A stretch of DNA of 6,862 nt. Origin: JAQGMO01 sp050954505. GTDB taxonomy: Bacteria > Pseudomonadota > Gammaproteobacteria > Burkholderiales > Burkholderiaceae_D. This document shows, one piece after another, positions 1 through 5,454 of this stretch. How positions within the stretch are numbered: the first letter of the stretch is position 1; the number at the start of each line of letters is the position of its first letter. The translations under genes and the position numbers were made by a program. The notes beneath the pieces were generated by a model. The model was not told where the DNA came from and searched no databases. It worked only from the letters and a program-made list of their open reading frames with translations. The stretch lies in contig JBPBPY010000331.1 of assembly GCA_050954505.1 (NCBI GenBank), positions 1 to 6,862 on the forward strand, written 5' to 3'.

Positions 1-525
1 ACCTATAACGCCACGACCGGCATGATCACCGTGCCGGCTGGCGTGACGAACTTTGCTGTCACTGTTGGCACCGTCATCGACAACATCTACGAACATAGCG
101 AAACACTGCCACTGACCATTGGCGGCGTAACCGGCACCGGTTTCATCACCGACACCAACGTGCCAACCGTGATTACCGTCGAACCCGGCGCACCGGGCGT
201 AGCGGGTAACAGTGTGCCCGAAGGCACGCCACTCGTGTACAACGTCACGCTGTCGAATCCATCGACGACGACGACAACGTTCACGTTTGCCTTGGGTGGC
301 GGTACCGCGAGCGCCAATGACTACACCACGCCGCCAACCTTCGACCATGGCGTAACCTACAACGCGGCAACCGGCATGATCACCGTGCCAGCTGGCGTAA
401 CCAACTTTGCCGTCACCGTCGGCACCGTTATCGACAACGTCTATGAAAACAGTGAATCGCTGCCATTGACGATCGGTGGCGTCACCGGCACCGGCTTCAT
501 TACCGATACCAATGTGCCGACCGCT
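1..525 (+). repeat. Adhesin tandem repeats, 354-bp period (one full unit plus partial second)
   Basis: Bases 1-171 recur at 355-525, a period of exactly 354 bp (118 residues). Over these 57 codons I count 28 base differences but only 4 amino-acid changes (T/A, I/V, H/N, T/S). The remainder of each unit (172-354 against 526-717) is more diverged. A third, weaker copy follows, with the matching INVPAGV segment starting at base 718, 339 bp after its counterpart in copy 2. The units resemble Calx-beta domains, which are common in large bacterial adhesins and bind calcium. The array probably continues upstream of the window. Confidence 0.9.
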
Positions 526-2781
526 ACTACCGTAGTTGGCAACACTGTCGATGAAGGCCAGACCCTGACTTATCAGGTCACGCTGTCGAACACATCGACC
601 ACCGCGACAGTGATGAGCTTCACGCTCGGCGGACAAACCGGCGTCGGTTTTGCCAGCCCGGCCGATTACACCGCGCCGACATTCACCAATGGCGTGATGA
701 TGAATCCGAACGGCACCATCAATGTGCCTGCCGGCGTGACCAGCTTCAATGTGCTGGTGCCAACCGTCAACGACACCATCTGGGAGCCGACCGAAACCCT
801 GAAGCTCACCGTTGGCAGCGCCAGCGGCATCGGCACCATTATCGACAACGACAACCATACGCCAACTATCGGCGACCTGACGCCAAAGGCCAGCGGCGGT
901 GAACTGACGGTGTATGAAGCCAACCTGGCACATGGCACCGATCCAAATGCTGCTGCGCTGACAGGGCAGGGCACCTTCACAGTCAAGAGTGTCGACGGCA
1001 TTGCCGGCCTGACCTTGAACGGTATCTCGGTGATCGATTCGAGCGGGCATTTCACTCCGCAGGTCATCAGCACCACGCTCAACAACACGTTGACGGTGAC
1101 CTCCTACGACGCCAGCACCGGCGTGGTCAGCTACAGCTATCACCTCAACGGCGCCCAGGCCAATGGCGCACCGGGTGCGGCTGATGCGGGCAGCAAGTTC
1201 GACGACATCACCGTCAAGCTGACCGACCCGCAAGGCGACAGCACCACCAGCACGCTGTCGGTCAACATTGTCGATGACAGCCCGAAGGCAGGCACCCTGG
1301 TCAGCAATACCGTTGCCGACCATAGCTCGCTGGCCACCAACCTGATGGTCGTGCTCGATCTGTCGGGCAGCATGAACGACTCCGCCGGTGGAGCGCTGTC
1401 GAAACTGGCGGTGGCGAAATCGGCCATCGAAGGACTGATCAAGGCCTACGACGATGCCGGCGATGTCATGGTACGCCTGGTCACCTTCAACACGGTCGGC
1501 CATACGCTCGGCGATGGCTGGCTTACTGCCAACCAGGCCATCACCTTGATCAACGGCCTGGCCAACAATGCCGGCGGCAGCGCAACCAACTATGACGTCG
1601 CATTGAAGATTGCCGAGTCGGCATTCACCAGCGATGCCGCTCACAAGATCGATGGTGGCCAGAATGTGTCGTACTTCATCTCCGACGGCGCGCCGAATAT
1701 TGCCGGCTCGCTGACCGGCGCCGCAGTCAGCGTCGGCATCGACTCTGCCGAACAGGTTTCGTGGGAAAAATTCCTCACCGATAACCAGATCGTCTCGTAC
1801 GCCTATGGCATCGATACCGAAGGTGCCGGCGCCGTGGCACAACTGGCACCGGTTGCCTACGACGGCGTGCAATCGATCCAGATCGCACCGGACCAGGCCT
1901 CGGTCGTGGCCGACCTGCCCAACGCCTTGTTGTCCCATGCCCCGGTGCAGGCTGGCGGCAACCTCATCACCACCGCCAATTTTGGTGCCGACGGCGCTGC
2001 CTACGATGCAGTCGCTTCGGTGACCAGCGGCGGCATTGTCCACTACGCCGATGCCAGCACGCATTCGATCAGCTTCACCAGTGCCATGGGCGGCATCCTT
2101 ACCGTCGACACCCATACCGGCGCCTACACCTACACCTCGCCAAACGATGTGACAGGCAACCAGGTCGACAGCTTCACCTATGCTCTGCAGGATGCCGACC
2201 ACGACACCACGAACGCAACGCTCAACATCGCCGTGCTGGACAATATCCAGCACATCACCGAGGGCACAGCTGGCGCCGATACCTTGAGCGGCACGGCACA
2301 GAATGACTATCTCTCCGGTGGGGCGGGCAATGACTTCCTCAGCGGCGGTGCCGGCAACGACATCCTGGTCGGCGGCGCCGGTGACGACATCATGATCGGT
2401 GGACGGGGTTCGGACAGCATGAGCGGTGGTGCTGGTGCGGATACCTTCCGCTTCCTGAAGGGCGATCAAGCCGGCAGCAGCGTGCCGAACGACAAGATCA
2501 CCGACTTCAGCGTCGCGCAGCATGATGTGCTCGACCTGTCCGATCTGCTGCAAGGCGAGCACAAGGGTGTCGACGGCACCTCCACTTCGCAAGGCAATCT
2601 CGGCAATTTCCTCAACTTCACCAAGGACGGTGCCAACACCGTGCTGGAGGTGCACTCCGAAGGCGCCGGCGCACCGGTCGACCAGAAAATCACTTTTGTC
2701 AATGTCGATTTGCTGGCCGGTCACACCAATGTGCAGTTGATCCAGACCTTGTTGCACGAAGGTAATTTGAAAACGGACTGA
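1..2781 (+). CDS. LapA-type giant RTX adhesin, C-terminal part (5' truncated)
   Basis: The reading frame is open from base 1 and ends at TGA 2779-2781; the first ATG at 22 lies inside a repeat and is not the start. In order over 926 residues: Calx-beta-like repeats (to about residue 285), with ADYT/NDYT motifs and strands ending in DTN or DND; a T1SS-143-type repeat (about 287-430); a von Willebrand A domain (about 446-645) with MIDAS residues DLSGS (453-457), Thr529 and Asp562 in SDG; a VCBS-like domain (about 655-750); seven RTX nonapeptides (755-817); and a C-terminal type I secretion domain. Proteins built this way are exported by a T1SS, fold on calcium outside the cell and mediate surface attachment and biofilm formation. 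The TolC, LapG and LapD genes downstream support a Lap-type, protease-released adhesin. The N-terminal retention module and the LapG cleavage site would lie upstream of the window. The repeat set does not match one named adhesin, so no gene symbol is given. Confidence 0.93.
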   Translation, partial: TYNATTGMITVPAGVTNFAVTVGTVIDNIYEHSETLPLTIGGVTGTGFITDTNVPTVITVEPGAPGVAGNSVPEGTPLVYNVTLSNPSTTTTTFTFALGGGTASANDYTTPPTFDHGVTYNAATGMITVPAGVTNFAVTVGTVIDNVYENSESLPLTIGGVTGTGFITDTNVPTATTVVGNTVDEGQTLTYQVTLSNTSTTATVMSFTLGGQTGVGFASPADYTAPTFTNGVMMNPNGTINVPAGVTSFNVLVPTVNDTIWEPTETLKLTVGSASGIGTIIDNDNHTPTIGDLTPKASGGELTVYEANLAHGTDPNAAALTGQGTFTVKSVDGIAGLTLNGISVIDSSGHFTPQVISTTLNNTLTVTSYDASTGVVSYSYHLNGAQANGAPGAADAGSKFDDITVKLTDPQGDSTTSTLSVNIVDDSPKAGTLVSNTVADHSSLATNLMVVLDLSGSMNDSAGGALSKLAVAKSAIEGLIKAYDDAGDVMVRLVTFNTVGHTLGDGWLTANQAITLINGLANNAGGSATNYDVALKIAESAFTSDAAHKIDGGQNVSYFISDGAPNIAGSLTGAAVSVGIDSAEQVSWEKFLTDNQIVSYAYGIDTEGAGAVAQLAPVAYDGVQSIQIAPDQASVVADLPNALLSHAPVQAGGNLITTANFGADGAAYDAVASVTSGGIVHYADASTHSISFTSAMGGILTVDTHTGAYTYTSPNDVTGNQVDSFTYALQDADHDTTNATLNIAVLDNIQHITEGTAGADTLSGTAQNDYLSGGAGNDFLSGGAGNDILVGGAGDDIMIGGRGSDSMSGGAGADTFRFLKGDQAGSSVPNDKITDFSVAQHDVLDLSDLLQGEHKGVDGTSTSQGNLGNFLNFTKDGANTVLEVHSEGAGAPVDQKITFVNVDLLAGHTNVQLIQTLLHEGNLKTD
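2263..2451 (+). repeat. RTX nonapeptide array (7 in-register units)
   Basis: Seven consecutive 27-bp units begin at 2263, 2290, 2317, 2344, 2371, 2398 and 2425. They encode nonapeptides of the GGxGxDxUx type; the central ones read GGAGNDFLS, GGAGNDILV and GGAGDDIMI. The first two are degenerate (GTAGADTLS, GTAQNDYLS). RTX repeats form a calcium-bound parallel beta-roll once outside the cell and lie near the C-terminal signal of type I-secreted proteins, as here. Confidence 0.95.
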
Positions 2782-2791
2782 TGTGCAGTTG

Positions 2792-2828
2792 CCTCCTTGC
2801 GCCAGTGATCGTCGCAGGCGCAAGGAGG
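2792..2828 (+). terminator. Perfect 12-bp hairpin after the adhesin gene, possible terminator
   Basis: CCTCCTTGCGCC (2792-2803) and GGCGCAAGGAGG (2817-2828) are exact reverse complements around a 13-nt loop, starting 10 bases after the adhesin stop. The position and strength of the stem suggest transcription termination or 3'-end protection of the very long adhesin mRNA. The U-tract is poor: only ATT follows the stem. An intrinsic terminator is therefore plausible but not certain. Confidence 0.55.
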
Positions 2829-2840
2829 ATTCACAGTCCG

Positions 2841-3000
2841 ATGAATTTGCAAATTTCTGTTGCATTAAAGCTCCTGATTGCAAAATTTAGTGAAAAAAAC
2901 ATGTCTTATGACCAAAATTGCCACATAACGCATGTAAGATTCGGAAAACCAAATTTTTGGAATATCAAAAGCTTGTGCAACTGTTCGTGTTAAAAAAGCC
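2841..3000 (+). promoter_or_regulatory. AT-rich intergenic control region upstream of the TolC gene
   Basis: By count, 52 of these 160 bases are G or C (about 33%), far below the flanking coding sequence. The block carries a perfect 12-bp palindrome AATTTGCAAATT (2844-2855), a related TTGCAAAATTT at 2878-2888, an imperfect dyad at 2899-2935 and the small dyad CCAAA-TT-TTTGG (2949-2960). Such a block between a probable terminator and a downstream operon is the expected place for the promoter and regulator sites of the TolC-lapG-lapD genes. I could not find a convincing -35/-10 pair with 16-18 bp spacing, so no promoter is called. Confidence 0.45.
2899..2935. repeat. Imperfect inverted repeat, candidate operator
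   Basis: ACATGTCTTATG (2899-2910) and CATAACGCATGT (2924-2935) match as reverse complements at 10 of 12 positions around a 13-bp spacer. It sits in the AT-rich block about 155 bp before the TolC start codon. The dyad has the geometry of a dimeric regulator site, but I do not recognise a named consensus. Confidence 0.4.
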
Positions 3001-3026
3001 GGGGCGCAGTGTTGGCCCACAAAGGT

Positions 3027-3040
3027 GCCCGGCAACGGGC
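3027..3040 (+). promoter_or_regulatory. Leader hairpin with GCAA tetraloop and competing pairing
   Basis: GCCCG (3027-3031) pairs with CGGGC (3036-3040) around GCAA, a GNRA-type tetraloop, about 50 bases before the TolC start codon. The same 3' arm can pair instead with an upstream segment: TTGGCCC (3012-3018) is the exact reverse complement of GGGCCAA (3037-3043). The two pairings exclude each other. It could be a leader RNA switch or simply chance pairing in a GC-rich stretch. Confidence 0.3.
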
Positions 3041-3089
3041 CAAATCGGCAAAACGAGACGTCGTACTACTCTACACTGGAAAAATCACT

Positions 3090-4424
3090 ATGGCAGTCAA
3101 GGCGGTATTTGCGCTTTCTTCGAGTTTGATGATGGCAGGTTTGATGTTCAGTGCCAGCACTCAGGCCCAGTCCCTTAAAGTAGCAGTCGAACAAACCCTG
3201 CAAAACAATTCCGATGTCCTGATCGATGCCAAGCATCGAACGTCGATCGATGAAGCACTGATTGGCGCCAAGGGTGGCTACTTTCCCCGTATCGACCTGG
3301 CACTGGGACGCGGACGCGAATACAGTGAAAACGACACCACCCGCCAGCCCGGTGCGGAATCGACCTTCACCCGTAATGAGGCATCGATCACCCTGACCCA
3401 GATGCTGTTCGACGGCTATGGCGTGCGCAGCGAAGTCGAGCGCAACCAGGCCCGCCTGGACTCGGCCGCCAGCCGGGTTGCCGGTACGTCCGAAGTTACC
3501 GGCCTGCGCGCCGTTGAAGCCTATCTCGAAGTCCTGCGCCTGCGCGAAATCACTGCGCTCACAGCCGACAATGCGGCAGTGCATCTGCGCACCTTCGACC
3601 AGATCAAGATCCGCAGTGAAAGCGGTGTCGGCCGGCGCGCCGATCTCGACCAGATCGATGCGCGGTATGCGCTCGCGCGTGCCAACCTGGTGTCGGCGCA
3701 AGCCAACCAGCGCGATGCCGAAATCAATTTCCTGCGCATTGTCGGCGTCGAGCCGGTCAACCTGAGCAAGCAAACCGATCCGCTGCTGGTGGAAGTTCCC
3801 AAGTCGCTTGACGAAGCGATGCAGATTGCGCTGGACAATAACCCGATCCTGCGTTCGGCCCGTTCGGACATTGAAGCCACCGGTGCGCAGACGCGCGCGG
3901 CGAAGTCGACATTGTGGCCACGTGTGGACCTCCAGATTGGCGCCAGCAAGAACAATAACATCGACGGCGTGCCGGGCACCAACGAAGATCGCTACGCCAT
4001 GGTGCGCATGCGCTACACGCTCAACACCGGCGGCGGCGACAATGCCCGCGTGCGCGAAACCATGCTGCTGGGCGACGAAGCGCGTGAAGTGGCCCGTCGC
4101 AGCGAACAGCAGCTGCGCCAGAGTGTGCAGCTGTCATGGAATGCCTTGAGTTCGGTGCGCCGCCGCCTGCCGGAGCTGCGCGAACATGCCAGCGCCAGTG
4201 CGCTCACCCGCGACGCCTACATCAAGCAGTTCAGCATCGGCCAGCGCACCTTGCTCGACATGCTCGACTCGGAAAATGAATCGTTTACCGCCGCAACCAA
4301 CTACGTCAGCGGACAGTATCTGGAGCAATACGCCCAATACCGGGTACTCAGCGACATGGGTCGCCTGCTGCCGGCACTGGGCGTGACGCCACGTCCGGAA
4401 GCGTCAATGGCAGCGCCACAATGA
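3090..4424 (+). CDS. lapE: TolC-family outer-membrane channel of type I secretion (LapE-like)
   Basis: This 444-residue protein is predicted to trimerise into the outer-membrane and periplasmic channel that exports the adhesin. The ATG at 3090 opens a classic Sec signal peptide (MAVKAVFALSSS..., cleavage likely after TQA, residue 26). It is preferred over an in-frame GTG at 3009, which would bury that signal behind 27 basic residues. A weak GGAAA lies at 3078-3082. The two-fold TolC architecture is visible: the motif AKxxx(F/W)PR(I/V)DL occurs at 60-70 and again at 271-281, each followed by a strand-rich segment and then long amphipathic helices (about 115-215 and 320-425). FSIGQRTLLDMLDSENE (381-397) is a family-typical segment. 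Length fits the family. The gene sits between the adhesin and lapG; the ABC transporter and membrane-fusion partners are not in the window. The TolC assignment is firm; the lapE name rests on context. Confidence 0.92.
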   Translation: MAVKAVFALSSSLMMAGLMFSASTQAQSLKVAVEQTLQNNSDVLIDAKHRTSIDEALIGAKGGYFPRIDLALGRGREYSENDTTRQPGAESTFTRNEASITLTQMLFDGYGVRSEVERNQARLDSAASRVAGTSEVTGLRAVEAYLEVLRLREITALTADNAAVHLRTFDQIKIRSESGVGRRADLDQIDARYALARANLVSAQANQRDAEINFLRIVGVEPVNLSKQTDPLLVEVPKSLDEAMQIALDNNPILRSARSDIEATGAQTRAAKSTLWPRVDLQIGASKNNNIDGVPGTNEDRYAMVRMRYTLNTGGGDNARVRETMLLGDEAREVARRSEQQLRQSVQLSWNALSSVRRRLPELREHASASALTRDAYIKQFSIGQRTLLDMLDSENESFTAATNYVSGQYLEQYAQYRVLSDMGRLLPALGVTPRPEASMAAPQ

Positions 4425-4427
4425 TGT

Positions 4428-4566
4428 CATGGGCGGCACCGCTTCAGATGCCGCTCGATTGCCTCGCTGGCCGCCTCATGATTCCCCTTCATGGCGCGCC
4501 TGACTGAGGCCAGCCCGGGTCCGCACCCGGGCAACGCCATCTCCCGGCTCCCGGATCGACTCCGGG
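4428..4566. repeat. Cluster of inverted repeats in the lapE-lapG spacer
   Basis: The 228 bases between lapE and the preferred lapG start hold several potential stems. CATGGGCGGC (4428-4437) pairs with GCCGCCTCATG (4470-4480) with one bulged base. GCGGCA (4433-4438) can alternatively pair with TGCCGC (4449-4454). GCCCGGGT (4513-4520) and ACCCGGGC (4525-4532) form a perfect 8-bp stem with a 4-nt loop. CCCGGA (4550-4555) pairs with TCCGGG (4561-4566). No stem is followed by a clean T-run. They may attenuate or process the message between the pore gene and the regulators. I see no other gene here. Confidence 0.45.
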
Positions 4567-4652
4567 CCCAGCCCGTTCGTTCTCCTGTCGTTTCTTCCAC
4601 CCGTTCTGCATTCCTCCGTGCTTTCCATCGAAGCCGCATTGGTGCAGCCGGC

Positions 4653-5372
4653 ATGCTGGCGGCACGGCAGCAGCCGTGGTGCGCAAGGCTGCAGTCCCTG
4701 TTCCATGTGCTCCTGCTGCTGGCATGCCTGCTTGCCACCGGCTTCACGACGCATGGCGCCTGGTCCGATGAAACCGCCATCACCATTTCCGAAAAGGTGC
4801 TCGCCGGCGCCGAGCGCCGCTATGGGCCAGACGCCCGCAAGCGGCTGCTCGCCTGGCAAAGCCTGCTGGGGTCCCCGGCTGCACGCGAAGCGGAGCTGTC
4901 GAAGCTGAAACTGGTCAACGATTTTTTCAACCAGATTCCTTTTCTGTCCGATATCGAGCACTGGGGCAAGGAAGACTACTGGGCCACGCCGGCAGAAATG
5001 CTGGCTTCGAATGGCGGCGACTGTGAAGATTTTTCGATTGCCAAATACTTCACGCTGGTCTCGCTTGGCGTGCCGGTCGACAAGCTGAAAATCACCTACG
5101 TCCGCGCGCGCACCAACAACCCGGTAACCGAAGCCCACATGGTGCTGACCTACTACGCCACCGCCAGCGCCATGCCGCTGGTGCTCGACAACCTGATCCC
5201 GGACATCAAGCCGGCAAGCCAGCGCCCGGACCTGACGCCGGTCTACAGCTTCAATGGAGCCGGCCTGTGGCTGGCCAAGGAACGCGGCGATGGCAAACCG
5301 GTTGCCGGCGGCTCAAGCAACATCGGTTTCTGGCGCGACCTCAAGCAACGCATGGGCAACGAATTCCAATGA
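4653..5372 (+). CDS. lapG: LapG periplasmic cysteine protease (peptidase C93 / DUF920)
   Basis: LapG is a calcium-dependent, transglutaminase-like protease that cuts the N-terminus of the LapA-type adhesin and frees it from the cell surface; LapD sequesters it when c-di-GMP is high. From ATG 4653 the product is 239 residues. It has a Sec signal peptide or anchor (hydrophobic core about residues 13-31, LQSLFHVLLLLACLLATGF, with THGA before WSDE). The catalytic triad is visible as Cys124 in GGDCEDF, His162 in TEAHMV and Asp179 in LVLDN. Asp123 and Glu125 flank the Cys, as do the calcium-binding acidic residues described in Pseudomonas LapG. Family segments HWGKEDYWATPAEML and YSFNGAGLWL are present. 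The frame is also open back to ATG 4491. That would add 54 Arg/Ser/Pro-rich residues ahead of the signal peptide, over the hairpin cluster, so I prefer 4653. Neither start has a clear Shine-Dalgarno, so the exact start is uncertain. Confidence 0.93.
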   Translation: MLAARQQPWCARLQSLFHVLLLLACLLATGFTTHGAWSDETAITISEKVLAGAERRYGPDARKRLLAWQSLLGSPAAREAELSKLKLVNDFFNQIPFLSDIEHWGKEDYWATPAEMLASNGGDCEDFSIAKYFTLVSLGVPVDKLKITYVRARTNNPVTEAHMVLTYYATASAMPLVLDNLIPDIKPASQRPDLTPVYSFNGAGLWLAKERGDGKPVAGGSSNIGFWRDLKQRMGNEFQ

Positions 5373-5401
5373 ACGCTGCACACGCCAACGCGGGCCAATG
5401 T

Positions 5402-5425
5402 GTCCTCATGACCGTCCTCATGACC
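5402..5425 (+). repeat. Perfect 12-bp tandem duplication upstream of lapD
   Basis: GTCCTCATGACC occurs twice back to back (5402-5413 and 5414-5425), 30 bases before the lapD start codon. The unit length is a multiple of three, so it adds four codons (VLMT) to the bridging small ORF without shifting it, and each copy supplies an in-frame ATG. It is probably a recent slippage event. Confidence 0.8.
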
Positions 5426-5442
5426 AACTTCATTTCTTTTTC

Positions 5443-5448
5443 AAAGGT
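5443..5448 (+). promoter_or_regulatory. Ribosome binding site of lapD
   Basis: AAAGGT lies seven bases (counted from the last G) before ATG 5455. It is the best Shine-Dalgarno-like sequence in front of any gene in the window and fixes the lapD start. Confidence 0.6.
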
Positions 5449-5454
5449 TTCGCC

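Noticed and set aside
1..2781. CRISPR array or mobile-element repeats as explanation of the periodic sequence
   Set aside because: The periodicity is in-frame protein repeats (354-bp Calx-beta-like units and 27-bp RTX units); there are no spacers, transposase or terminal inverted repeats.
2860..2946. Sigma-70 promoter using TTGCAT, TTGCAA or TTGCCA as -35
   Set aside because: None has a reasonable -10 hexamer at 16-18 bp; TAAGAT (2935-2940) lacks a matching -35. Calling one would be guesswork.
2781..2993. 70-codon + strand frame starting in the adhesin stop (TGATG)
   Set aside because: It begins on the terminator-like hairpin and continues through the AT-rich control block; composition does not look coding and there is no ribosome binding site.
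3009..3089. GTG 3009 as start of the TolC-family gene
   Set aside because: It would put 27 basic residues in front of a textbook signal peptide beginning at ATG 3090 and overlaps the leader hairpins.
2940..3089. c-di-GMP riboswitch (GEMM class) in the TolC gene leader
   Set aside because: A GNRA-capped stem and GCAAA-like strings are present, which suggested it, but the conserved order of the GEMM core and its second stem could not be traced.
3066..3773. 235-codon open frame on the - strand
   Set aside because: It is antisense to the well-supported TolC-family gene and its translation resembles no family.
4476..5138. 220-codon open frame on the - strand
   Set aside because: It covers the LapG catalytic region on the opposite strand and has low-complexity composition; it is a shadow.
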